Source: JBOFDP01 sp051647125 (GTDB lineage: Bacteria > Bacteroidota > Bacteroidia > Chitinophagales > Chitinophagaceae). Taken from it: 16,743 bases of DNA. The DNA lies in assembly GCA_051647125.1 (NCBI GenBank), contig JBOFDP010000048.1:1-16743 (forward strand), written 5' to 3'. The notes under the pieces are model-generated. The model ran no database searches and was not told the DNA's origin. It saw only the letters and a list, made by a program, of their open reading frames with translations. Shown here piece after piece: positions 5,996 to 13,230 of this stretch. The number at the start of each line of letters is the position of its first letter. The first letter of the stretch is position 1. Made by a program: the position numbers and the translations under genes.

Positions 5996-6634
5996 ATGGG
6001 ATTGATATTGCATATAGATACCGCTACCTTGAATGCCAATATTTGTATAGCAAAAGATGCTGAAATGATATTATATAAAGAAGGAATATCTCAAAAGACA
6101 ATAGAATTTTTGCACCCTGCAATACAGAGAACTATGCAAGAATTAGATATACCTATCTCCTCATTAGATGCTGTTATGGTGCATGCAGGACCAGGTTCTT
6201 ATACAGGTTTACGTATTGGTTTTGCCACCGTAAAAGGTATTTGTTATGTTATAAAAAAAACATTTATTACAGCCTCTTCATTTGATATATTAGCACATAT
6301 TTATTTCCAAAAAAATACTCAGCAAGATAATTTACTTGTGATAGATAACGCACGCGATGATGAATGGTATTTTCAATATTTTAACAATAAAAAACCAGTA
6401 AAAGAACCGGGTATAAAAACTACTGAGGAAGTAAAAGATTTTATCGAGAATCATGCTACTCATGTTGTCTCTATACGCCACATAGAGCAATCTATTTTTC
6501 AAAAAAATATTATGCCAATATCTATCACCTCCCAACAAATGGTAGCTTTAGGAGAACTATTATTTCAAGAAAAAAAATTTACTGATATTTATCAAAGTGA
6601 ACCCTTGTATTGTAAAGCGGCGTATGTTAAATAA
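5996..6634 (+). CDS. tsaB: tRNA threonylcarbamoyladenosine biosynthesis protein TsaB
   Basis: This 212-residue protein has the ASKHA fold. The N-terminal IDTAT motif (residues 7-11) and the family signature HAGPGSYTGLRIGFATVKG (about 63-81) identify TsaB, the partner of TsaD in forming the t6A37 modification of tRNA in the cytoplasm. The C-terminal domain is diverged, as usual for the phylum. It is the second gene of the plsY operon (3 bp gap) and is convergent with the secreted EEP-family gene, with 10 bp between the two stop codons and no hairpin there. Confidence 0.92.
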   Translation: MGLILHIDTATLNANICIAKDAEMILYKEGISQKTIEFLHPAIQRTMQELDIPISSLDAVMVHAGPGSYTGLRIGFATVKGICYVIKKTFITASSFDILAHIYFQKNTQQDNLLVIDNARDDEWYFQYFNNKKPVKEPGIKTTEEVKDFIENHATHVVSIRHIEQSIFQKNIMPISITSQQMVALGELLFQEKKFTDIYQSEPLYCKAAYVK

Positions 6635-6644
6635 AATGATTATC

Positions 6645-7685
6645 TCATAGCAAAGAATTATATTTTTTTAACAGATAGATACATACAGGAAAATGATCAC
6701 TGTATCCATTTTCAAAGACATTCCCTATATAGGTGCGATGGGGATACCCTTTAAATCTTCCACTTGTATTTTTTAAAAATTCAAAATTGCATATTTGTGA
6801 TTTGTAAAAATATAAATTATTATTCTTATTAAGCATAGAGGGGCTTATGATAATTTGGTCGAACAAGTTCCATTCATCTCTATATGCTAAGGTTCCAATA
6901 CCTTGTTGGTATAAATGATAAAAGGGATTAAATAAATCTGTTATTCCAACCTGCGTTTTATCTCCTTTTGCTGCAAGGATTTTTAGAATACTATGATTAT
7001 TGGGATTATCGTTCATATCTCCCATAACAAGGATATTTGCATTGTGTAGAAGTAAAGTATCTATAACCTTTCTATTTACACTGGCAACTATTTCTCTTAG
7101 AGGAGAACTAGCCTTTTCGCCACCTAGTCTTGAGGGCCAGTGATTAACAAAAATATGTATAGTATCTTCTAATAGCAATCCTTTTAAATATAATACATCA
7201 CGTGTAAATTTTGATCCTTTCTTATTGTTTGATGGTAAGGCTACAAATAAAGGTATAGCATCTAATAGCTTAAAATATTTTGGAGAATAGAGTAATGCCA
7301 CATCAATCCCTCTTGCATCTTTAGAATCAAAATGGACAATATTGTAATTTCTATTTTTGAGTTTCTGGTGCTTGCAAAGATCTTCTAATACTGTAATATT
7401 TTCTATCTCAGAACAACCTAATAGGGCAGCTCCATCAGGAGTATTTTTTAAGCCTATTTGTGCAATGGCTTCGGCCAGATTATCTACCTTTTGCCAATAT
7501 ACTTGTGAATTATATTTTTTAGGTCCGGTAGGAATAAAATCATGATCGTTTTTAGTAATATCTTGTATTGTATCATAGAAATTTTCTAAATTGTAAAATC
7601 CTACACAGATAATTGCCCGTTTTTCTTTTTGAGCTATAGAGCATAGAAAAAAAATACATAAACATAGTATTAAAAGATATTTCAT
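6645..7685 (-). CDS. Secreted endonuclease/exonuclease/phosphatase family protein
   Basis: This encodes 346 residues from the ATG at 7685 (a TTG at 7691 is in frame but less likely). An N-terminal signal peptide (residues 1-20, hydrophobic core then IAQ) suggests export. The EEP fold motifs are in order: NLENFYD (32-38), SEIEN (92-96), NHWPSR (181-186), GDMND (222-226) and YSDHFP (328-333, the terminal Asp-His). Metal-dependent cleavage of a phosphodiester or phosphate ester is expected; the substrate (DNA, lipid or other) cannot be told. The length and the LENFYD start are typical of Bacteroidota family members. It is divergent from rpsT, with a TACTTTTG box upstream. Confidence 0.85.
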   Translation of the reverse strand: MKYLLILCLCIFFLCSIAQKEKRAIICVGFYNLENFYDTIQDITKNDHDFIPTGPKKYNSQVYWQKVDNLAEAIAQIGLKNTPDGAALLGCSEIENITVLEDLCKHQKLKNRNYNIVHFDSKDARGIDVALLYSPKYFKLLDAIPLFVALPSNNKKGSKFTRDVLYLKGLLLEDTIHIFVNHWPSRLGGEKASSPLREIVASVNRKVIDTLLLHNANILVMGDMNDNPNNHSILKILAAKGDKTQVGITDLFNPFYHLYQQGIGTLAYRDEWNLFDQIIISPSMLNKNNNLYFYKSQICNFEFLKNTSGRFKGYPHRTYIGNVFENGYSDHFPVCIYLLKKYNSLL

Positions 7686-7702
7686 AAGCAATATATTTTT
7701 TA

Positions 7703-7710
7703 CAAAAGTA
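7703..7710 (-). promoter_or_regulatory. Bacteroidota -7 box for the EEP-family gene
   Basis: TACTTTTG on the minus strand fits TAnnTTTG and lies 17 bp upstream of the ATG at 7685. A TTTG lies at 7725-7728 but the spacer is only 14 bp, shorter than usual. Confidence 0.5.
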
Positions 7711-7761
7711 GTATCTAAATATTACAAAAGAGAAGGGTACTATTTTTTTTAGATAATATTT

Positions 7762-7792
7762 TTTGATTTATTAAATAAAAAACATACTTTTG
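7762..7792 (+). promoter_or_regulatory. Bacteroidota promoter of rpsT
   Basis: TTTG at 7762-7765 and TACTTTTG at 7785-7792 are separated by exactly 19 bp, matching the Bacteroidota -33/-7 consensus (TTTG-N19-TAnnTTTG). It lies 39 bp before the rpsT ATG and is the best promoter in the window. Confidence 0.75.
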
Positions 7793-7831
7793 CCATTCAA
7801 TTATTTTGAAAATAAACACAAAATTAGGTTT

Positions 7832-8089
7832 ATGGCAAATCATGCAGCTACCAAGAAAGACTCTAAAAAAAATGCAAAAAAACGATTAAGAAATCGCTAT
7901 TACGGAAAAACTATGCGTAATGCTGTACGTGAATTGAAAGATATTCAAGAAAAAAAGATAGCTCTAGAGAAAATGCCGAAAGTTGTATCTTTAATAGATA
8001 AGCTGGCAAAAAATGGTGTTATTCATAGAAATAAGGCAGCTAATTTAAAAAGTAAATTAGCAAAATATGTAAATAATGTAAAGTCATAA
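7832..8089 (+). CDS. rpsT: 30S ribosomal protein S20
   Basis: This encodes 85 residues, the family's usual length. It begins MANHAATKKDSKKNAKKRLRN, the S20 N-terminus, and is rich in Lys and Ala throughout, with a C-terminal half of the HRNKAANLKSKL type. S20 binds 16S rRNA during assembly of the 30S subunit. An in-frame start further upstream is not used, because the conserved N-terminus begins at 7832. A strong promoter precedes it and a rho-independent terminator follows, so it is monocistronic. Confidence 0.96.
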   Translation: MANHAATKKDSKKNAKKRLRNRYYGKTMRNAVRELKDIQEKKIALEKMPKVVSLIDKLAKNGVIHRNKAANLKSKLAKYVNNVKS

Positions 8090-8124
8090 GTAATATAATA
8101 TTAAATAGTATTAGCTTCATTTAG

Positions 8125-8151
8125 CCCAGTAATTCTTGTTGCTGGGTTTTT
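8125..8151 (+). terminator. Rho-independent terminator of rpsT
   Basis: CCCAGTAA (8125-8132) pairs with TTGCTGGG (8139-8146) over 8 bp, with one G-T pair and a 6-base loop. Five T follow directly. It separates rpsT from the SDR gene. Confidence 0.75.
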
Positions 8152-8168
8152 ATTTTTGAAAATAAATA

Positions 8169-8176
8169 TAACTTTG
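8169..8176 (+). promoter_or_regulatory. Bacteroidota -7 box for the SDR gene
   Basis: TAACTTTG fits TAnnTTTG and ends only 6 bp before the ATG at 8183, so the transcript would have almost no leader. No TTTG was found at the expected spacing upstream. Confidence 0.5.
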
Positions 8177-8182
8177 TAGTGT

Positions 8183-8992
8183 ATGGGTATACGATTTCAA
8201 GATAAAATAGTTGTTATTACAGGAGGGAGCAGTGGTATAGGAAAAGCTTTAGTAAAACAGTTTATCTTGTTGGATGCTTATGTGGCTACATGTGCTAGAA
8301 ATAAGGATAAAATGGCTGTATTGTGTCAGGAAATAGCTTCAGAAAGGCTGATTACTTGTTTAGCAGATATATCGAAACAAGAGGATTGTCAAAGATTTCA
8401 AAAGGAGGTAATTCTCCAATTTGGAAAAGTAGATATTTTAATTCATAATGCAGGCATAAGTATGAAAGGTTTGGTAGAGGATACAATGCCTAGTGTTATC
8501 AATCAATTGATGAATACTAATTTTTTAGGAGTGGTACAATGTAATTATGAATTTTTACCCTATTTGATAAAAAGCCAAGGAACTATTGTAGGTATTTCCT
8601 CTATAGGTGGAAGTGTGGGTTTACCAGGAAGAGCAGGATATTCAGCATCGAAATTTGCATTACAAGGATGGATGGAAGCTTTTCGTATAGAAATGTTCTC
8701 TAAGAAAGTACATGTTATGTGGATACAACCCAATTTTGTAGAATCTAATATTCGATATGAAGCATTAGGTGCTAAGGGGGAGAAAATAAAGACTACTTTT
8801 TTAGATGAAAAAAAAATTATGAGTGCTAATATTTGTGCTCAAATTATTATAAAAAGTATTGCCCAAAAAAGACGAACAAAATTAATGACATTACAAGGTA
8901 GAATAATTCTTTTATTACGCAAATTTTTGCCTATTCTATCAGATAAAGTAATTCAAAAATTTTATTTTAAAAAAGGTATTCTTATAAAGTAA
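8183..8992 (+). CDS. SDR-family short-chain dehydrogenase/reductase
   Basis: This encodes 269 residues. The Rossmann cofactor motif TGGSSGIG is at residues 13-20, NAG at 89-91, the catalytic Ser at S140 (GISSIGG) and the YSASK motif with Y153 and K157. This is a classical SDR oxidoreductase using NAD(H) or NADP(H). The acidic position after the second beta strand is not clearly Asp, and CARN (37-40) suggests NADP(H) preference. The substrate is unknown. The C-terminus is basic and carries a hydrophobic patch (around residues 235-250), which may associate it with membranes. It is convergent with grpE with 4 bp between stops. The start is set by an ATG with a promoter box 6 bp upstream. Confidence 0.88.
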   Translation: MGIRFQDKIVVITGGSSGIGKALVKQFILLDAYVATCARNKDKMAVLCQEIASERLITCLADISKQEDCQRFQKEVILQFGKVDILIHNAGISMKGLVEDTMPSVINQLMNTNFLGVVQCNYEFLPYLIKSQGTIVGISSIGGSVGLPGRAGYSASKFALQGWMEAFRIEMFSKKVHVMWIQPNFVESNIRYEALGAKGEKIKTTFLDEKKIMSANICAQIIIKSIAQKRRTKLMTLQGRIILLLRKFLPILSDKVIQKFYFKKGILIK

Positions 8993-8996
8993 CTAT

Positions 8997-9551
8997 TTAT
9001 TTGCCAACTACAACTTTGGCATATCGAATAATTTTGCCATTTAGCGTATATCCTTTTTGGATTTCATCTATTACATTACCTTTTTGACTCTCTTCTGGTG
9101 CAGAGATTTCTGTAATAGCTTCGTGAAATTCTGTATCAAAAAGCTTGCCAATACTATTGATAGATTGTAATCCTTGTTGCTCTAATATTTTTTTGAATTT
9201 TCCAAAAATAAGCTCTATTCCTTCTTCTAATTGTTTGGTTTGTTCATTACTATTTTTGGCAATTTCTTTTTCTGCTCGTTCAAAATCATCTAATACTTCA
9301 AGTAAAGAAGAAATAATATCTTTACCAGCAGTTTGCAACCATTCCATTTTTTCTTTAGCAGTACGTTTTTTATAATTATCAAAATCAGCATAAAGACGGA
9401 GGTATTTTTGTTTAAAACTTTCTTCCTCTTCTGTGTTTTCAGGAATATTGGTTTTTGTTTCTTCTATTAAAGATTCTTTGGGTTCACTCATGTTTTCAAG
9501 ACCTTCATTATCGACAATATTATTATTCTGTTCGGTATTTTCCTGCATCAT
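8997..9551 (-). CDS. grpE: Nucleotide exchange factor GrpE
   Basis: This encodes 184 residues from the ATG at 9551; the next ATG at 9548 is an alternative. A longer frame to 9758 exists but its extra 69 residues are AT-driven and lie upstream of a TAACTTTG box. The N-terminal 40 residues are acidic and disordered. A coiled-coil dimerisation region (about 43-100) with YLRLYADFDNYKKRTAKEK is followed by the C-terminal beta-wing domain ending GYTLNGKIIRYAKVVV, the GrpE signature. GrpE releases ADP from DnaK in the Hsp70 cycle. No dnaJ lies next to it, unlike in many Bacteroidota, where grpE and dnaJ are adjacent. Confidence 0.94.
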   Translation of the reverse strand: MMQENTEQNNNIVDNEGLENMSEPKESLIEETKTNIPENTEEEESFKQKYLRLYADFDNYKKRTAKEKMEWLQTAGKDIISSLLEVLDDFERAEKEIAKNSNEQTKQLEEGIELIFGKFKKILEQQGLQSINSIGKLFDTEFHEAITEISAPEESQKGNVIDEIQKGYTLNGKIIRYAKVVVGK

Positions 9552-9571
9552 AGTTCTTAATTTAGTTATGG

Positions 9572-9579
9572 CAAAGTTA
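9572..9579 (-). promoter_or_regulatory. Bacteroidota -7 box for grpE
   Basis: TAACTTTG on the minus strand fits TAnnTTTG, lies 20 bp upstream of the ATG at 9551 and helps decide that start. No heat-shock-type element was recognised. Confidence 0.55.
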
Positions 9580-9676
9580 CGAATTTTTATATAAAAAGAA
9601 AAGGATAGTATAGAAATCAGTTTTTTTAAATTGATTAAAGATGAGTTAAATTGACAGTATATAATTATAAAATCTT

Positions 9677-9684
9677 TATTTTTG
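9677..9684 (+). promoter_or_regulatory. Bacteroidota -7 box for the CBM9-like gene
   Basis: TATTTTTG fits TAnnTTTG, 20 bp before the ATG at 9705. A TTGACA lies at 9651-9656, with a 20-bp gap to the box. Its position rejects the upstream start at 9651 for the CBM9-like gene. Confidence 0.55.
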
Positions 9685-9704
9685 TGGAGAACAATAAAAT
9701 TTTT

Positions 9705-10358
9705 ATGCTTTATATTCAAGAAATACTTCCTCAACAATCTACCATAGAAGACATACAAGAGGTAAAAAAAAGTTTAATCCAATATACAGATGTATTGGAT
9801 ATTGATATGGTTAATTGGAAAAATGAATTTCCTGATTCTCCTAAGGTTCAGCTTCATATTGGATATAACGATTACTTTATTTTTTTATATTATAAAGTAG
9901 CAGAGAAATATACCTTAGCCAAAGTGGATCATAATAATGGAGAAGTGTGGACAGATTCGTGTACAGAGTTTTTTATTTCTTGGGCAAAGAATGCTTCATA
10001 TTATAATTTTGAAACTAATTGTATAGGTAAATGTATTTTAGGATTTACAGATATAGAAGGCAATAAATATAAAGCGGATAATTATATTTTAGAAAAAATA
10101 AAAATCCAAAGTTCATTAGGGAATAAGGTTTTTCCTGAAAGAAAAGATACTCAATGGGATATTACAATTGCTATTCCTTTAGAATGTTTTTATAAGCATG
10201 AAAAATTAATAATAAAAAACCAGACAGCAAGGGCAAATTTTTATAAGTGTGGAGACCATCTTTCTTTACTACATTTCTTATCATGGACAAAAATAGATAC
10301 CCCACATCCATCTTTCCATCAGCCTCAATTTTTTGGAGAAATATGTTTTAAAAAGTAG
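9705..10358 (+). CDS. Carbohydrate-binding family 9-like protein
   Basis: This encodes 217 residues from the ATG at 9705. The sequence resembles the CBM9-like family of Bacteroidota: a central HIGYNDYFIFLYYKV strand, then WTDSCTEFFISW, YNFETNCIGKC and DITIAIPLECF. It ends with FLSWTKIDTPHPSFHQPQFFGE, which is characteristic of these proteins. CBM9-like domains form a beta-sandwich and bind sugars or cellular ligands. There is no signal peptide, so it is probably cytoplasmic, and the ligand is unknown. Its 3' end overlaps by 11 bp the convergent DedA gene, so no separate terminator exists between the two. Confidence 0.75.
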   Translation: MLYIQEILPQQSTIEDIQEVKKSLIQYTDVLDIDMVNWKNEFPDSPKVQLHIGYNDYFIFLYYKVAEKYTLAKVDHNNGEVWTDSCTEFFISWAKNASYYNFETNCIGKCILGFTDIEGNKYKADNYILEKIKIQSSLGNKVFPERKDTQWDITIAIPLECFYKHEKLIIKNQTARANFYKCGDHLSLLHFLSWTKIDTPHPSFHQPQFFGEICFKK

Positions 10359-11028
10359 TTTGTTTTTCTTGCTTATGGAAAATAATTTTATAAAATATAG
10401 GTACTGTAGTAATTAATACAATACCGATTACTATCCATTCTAAATGTTTACGTAAATCTATGCCAAACTGAGTTAAGAAGATAGCATTTAAATAATGACC
10501 TATAGCCATCATACTCAATATCCAAATGAATCCACCCACTATAGAAAGTACTATAAATTTTCTAAAATCCATTTTTACAATACCTGCAATAACAGGAGAA
10601 AAGGTTCGTACGATAGGTAAAAATCGACCTAATAGGATTGCCATTACACCATGTTTTTCATAAAAATCATGAGCTTGATATAAGTATTTCTTTTTAAATA
10701 ACCAATTATCTTTTTTCTTATAAATACTCTCTCCACTATGTTTTCCTATTGTATATCCTAATAAATTTCCGAGTATAGCAGCTATACTTATAAAAAGTAC
10801 TGCTTCTATCAAATTTAGACTTTCATTATTAAACATAAATAAGCTTTCTTCTACTAAACGTTGGGAATAAATACCTGCAATAAAAAGTAAACTATCACCA
10901 GGTAAAAAGAACCCAAGAAATAAGCCAGTTTCTGCAAAAATAATAAATAGAACAAGCCAATATCCTCCGAGTTGAATATAAAATTCAGGGTTTATTAAAT
11001 GAAGCCAATTGAAATCTAATAATAGCAT
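10348..11028 (-). CDS. DedA-family (VTT domain) membrane protein
   Basis: This encodes 226 residues. The DedA signatures are clear: FAETGLFLGFFLPGDSLLF at residues 31-49 and GRFLPIVRTFSPVIAG at 134-149, with the Arg and Pro residues of the family. Hydrophobic segments are visible at about 22-56, 76-96, 128-150, 156-178 and 195-214. DedA proteins are transporters or scramblases of lipids such as undecaprenyl phosphate and contribute to envelope homeostasis; the substrate of this one is not known. It lies 40 bp downstream of the MBL-fold hydrolase on the same strand, so the two may be co-transcribed. The C-terminus overlaps the CBM9-like gene by 11 bp. Confidence 0.88.
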   Translation of the reverse strand: MLLLDFNWLHLINPEFYIQLGGYWLVLFIIFAETGLFLGFFLPGDSLLFIAGIYSQRLVEESLFMFNNESLNLIEAVLFISIAAILGNLLGYTIGKHSGESIYKKKDNWLFKKKYLYQAHDFYEKHGVMAILLGRFLPIVRTFSPVIAGIVKMDFRKFIVLSIVGGFIWILSMMAIGHYLNAIFLTQFGIDLRKHLEWIVIGIVLITTVPIFYKIIFHKQEKQTTF

Positions 11029-11068
11029 GATGGTTGCGAAATTAATATAATTTTATGAAAAAATGAGG

Positions 11069-11920
11069 TTATACCCAATCCGTTAGCTTGAACGTATCTT
11101 TTATACGAATACCTTTTTCTGTTTTTTGGAGAGTGGCACATTCTACGTTGGGGTCATGTTCAAAAAATAAAACATAGTTATTTTCTAACATTTCTTCTAA
11201 ATATTTTTTCTTTTCCTTCATGCTTTCTAGTGGAGCTATATCATAGCTTGGTAAATACCCTATAGGAAGGTGAGAAGTTAAACACAATAGGTCAGCAACA
11301 AAAAAGAGGGTCTTTCCGTGGTAATTAATTTGTGGCATCATCATCGCACGGGTATGCCCATTAGCAAAGCGTATTTTAATATTTTTTGTAAACTGAAATC
11401 CATCTTCACAGGGTATCATTTGCAATCTTCCGGATTGGTATATAGGGGTTAAATTTTCTTTTAAAAAAGAGGGTTTTTCTCTTTCATTAGGGTTAATATA
11501 TCCCCATTCCCAGTGTATTTTATTGCTCCAGTATGTGGCATTAGGAAACCCAGATACAATGTTTCCTTGTTCATCTTTTATAAAGGCTCCGCCTGCATGA
11601 TCTAAATGTAGATGAGTAAAAAAAACATCGGTAATATCATTGCGAGAAAATCCATGTTTAGCAAGTGATTTTTCTATAGTATTTTCTCCGTGTATGTAGT
11701 AATAACTTATTGCTTTTTTACTATATTTATTCCTGCCTATGCCAGTATCTATCAAAATAAGTCGATTATTTTCTTCTACCAAGAGGCAACGCATAGCCAA
11801 AGAGCATAGATTATTTTCATCTGGGGGATTTGTTTTTTGCCAAAGCGTTTTAGGTACAGTACCAAACATGGCACCACCATCTAATTTAAAAAATTCTGTA
11901 TCTATAGTGTATAGTTTCAT
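11069..11920 (-). CDS. MBL-fold metallo-hydrolase (lactonase-like)
   Basis: This encodes 283 residues. The metallo-beta-lactamase motif THLHLDHAGG gives H103, H105, D107 and H108. The remaining metal ligands are visible as H189 (ANGHTRA), D210 (FVADLL) and H255 (FFEHDP). LILIDTGIG at 54-62 is the usual strand ahead of the motif. The pattern and length fit the AHL-lactonase/YtnP-like group of MBL hydrolases, but the substrate cannot be told from the sequence. It follows birA by 86 bp on the same strand and precedes the DedA gene. A TACCTTCG box at 11947-11954 (-), one mismatch from consensus, could give it its own promoter. Confidence 0.85.
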   Translation of the reverse strand: MKLYTIDTEFFKLDGGAMFGTVPKTLWQKTNPPDENNLCSLAMRCLLVEENNRLILIDTGIGRNKYSKKAISYYYIHGENTIEKSLAKHGFSRNDITDVFFTHLHLDHAGGAFIKDEQGNIVSGFPNATYWSNKIHWEWGYINPNEREKPSFLKENLTPIYQSGRLQMIPCEDGFQFTKNIKIRFANGHTRAMMMPQINYHGKTLFFVADLLCLTSHLPIGYLPSYDIAPLESMKEKKKYLEEMLENNYVLFFEHDPNVECATLQKTEKGIRIKDTFKLTDWV

Positions 11921-11946
11921 AAATAAGTAATAGGTTTTATATTTAA

Positions 11947-11954
11947 CGAAGGTA
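11947..11954 (-). promoter_or_regulatory. Possible -7 box for the MBL-fold gene
   Basis: TACCTTCG on the minus strand matches TAnnTTTG with one mismatch, 26 bp upstream of the ATG at 11920. Evidence is weak, but it would uncouple the hydrolase from birA. Confidence 0.3.
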
Positions 11955-12006
11955 CGGTAATTAAGCTAAAGGGATTATAGGAGGGTAGTTTTTGTCTTCT
12001 AGAAAA

Positions 12007-12735
12007 TTATAAAAAAATAATTTCTCCATAATCTATCAAAAATTCTTTTTCTTCATTTTTTAAAATTAATTTTCCATTAACAAGAACTTCTTTGAGTTGT
12101 AGAGTTTGAATAGTATTATCTTTTTTGAATTGTACCTTTACCCATTTATGACGCTTGTATAGATGATTATTATATAAGGTAAGAAAATCTAAATTTTTAG
12201 TTTCTAAAAATGTACGGATAGAATGGATTAATGATAAGTACAAGGTGCTAAGAGTATATTTTTTTTGATTAATTTGATATATTGAAATAGCTTTTTTTTC
12301 TATTGGGAAATGAGATTGATTTATATTGATACCTATTCCTGCAATAGCCCATTGCCATTCATTAGATTGATAAATATTTTCTATCAAAATACCAGCTATT
12401 TTTTTATCTTTTACATATATATCATTGATCCATTTTATAAAAACAGGTTGGGAAATGTAAGACTTACAAAAATCATAACACCCTAAAGCAATAGTTGCTA
12501 AAAGTTGAAATTTATTGTTGAAATTCCCTTGATAAAAAAGAGATGGAGGGAAACAAAATGATAGTAATATATTTTCACCTTTATCACTATTCCATTGTTT
12601 ATCTTGTTGTCCTTTTCCATCAGTTTGTTCACCAGCCGTTATCACAAAAGGGTTTTTAGATTTTATCTCTTTGAAATATCTTTTGGCATACTCATTGGTG
12701 CTATCAATAGAGTCTAAATGTATTCATTGTATCAT
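12007..12735 (-). pseudogene. birA: Biotin--[acetyl-CoA-carboxylase] ligase with an in-frame TGA
   Basis: Read from an ATG at 12735 the frame gives MIQ*IHLDSIDSTNEY and continues without interruption to the TAA at 12007, 242 codons in all. The biotin protein ligase signatures are present: DSIDSTN (residues 8-14), ITAGEQTDGKGQQ (32-44, the GRGR-like biotin loop), then FIKWINDIYV, KIAGILIEN and IAGIGININQ. There is no N-terminal HTH, so this is the ligase-only form. The codon after MIQ is TGA (12724-12726 on plus, read TCA). One C-to-T change from CCA would restore Trp. The only later start (GTG at 12645) would remove STN, which is needed near the active site. A functional product is doubtful unless the stop is an error or is bypassed. 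Confidence 0.8.
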
Positions 12736-12787
12736 AATTTTTGTATTGAGGATTTAATGTAAATGTACCAAAAAAATAATTAAAATA

Positions 12788-13132
12788 TTGAAAAAAATTA
12801 GTAGAAACTCTAAGCTCTTTAAAACTATTATACAGTCTATCTAAGAAAAAAAGGGATTACATATTATAGCCCTTGATCTGAGTAAGATACCTGAATCAGT
12901 ATATGATTATTTTATTATTTGTACTGCCAATAATGCTAATCAGTTAAAAGCAATATCTTATTTTTTGGTAGGCGAGGTTTTGAAAGAAAGTGAGATAAAG
13001 CCTTATCATATCGAAGGGTTACAGGAGGTTACATGGGGGATATTGGATTATGTAGATGTTGTGGTGCATGTGATGCTTGAGAATCATAGAAAATTTTACC
13101 AATTAGAACAGCTTTGGTATAATGGCGGATAG
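12788..13132 (+). pseudogene. rsfS: Ribosomal silencing factor RsfS with an in-frame TAA
   Basis: From a TTG at 12788 the frame reads MKKISRNSKLF, KTIIQSI, then TAA at 12842-12844, and continues EKKGLHIIALDLSKIPES, YDYFIICTANNANQLKA, IEGLQE and a DYVDVVVHVM segment to a TAG. The residues on both sides of the stop fit RsfS proteins, where this position is normally Gln in a QEKKG segment; CAA to TAA explains it. RsfS binds ribosomal protein L14 and blocks subunit joining in starvation. The start is a TTG rather than ATG, another sign of decay. In many Bacteroidota this gene is followed by ftsH; here SulP follows. No good start codon follows the TAA, so function is doubtful. Confidence 0.8.
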
Positions 13133-13174
13133 CTATAATTTTTAGGGCATATGTTATAATTTATAAAAATATTG

Positions 13175-13182
13175 TATTTTTG
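13175..13182 (+). promoter_or_regulatory. Bacteroidota -7 box for the SulP operon
   Basis: TATTTTTG fits TAnnTTTG, 48 bp before the SulP ATG and after the rsfS stop. It indicates that the SulP operon has its own promoter. Confidence 0.55.
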
Positions 13183-13230
13183 CTACTAACATTTAAAACT
13201 ATCTAAGAAAAATTATAAACAACAAAGTAT

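Noticed and set aside
9552..9758. N-terminal extension of GrpE
   Set aside because: The extra 69 residues do not resemble GrpE, lie upstream of a TAACTTTG box, and overlap the promoter of the divergent CBM9-like gene.
12724..12726. TGA read as tryptophan (altered genetic code)
   Set aside because: Trp is encoded by TGG throughout the window and no other intact chromosomal gene has an in-frame TGA. One ORF of the island ends with TGA in an ATGA overlap, and the neighbouring rsfS is broken by TAA, which recoding of TGA could not explain.
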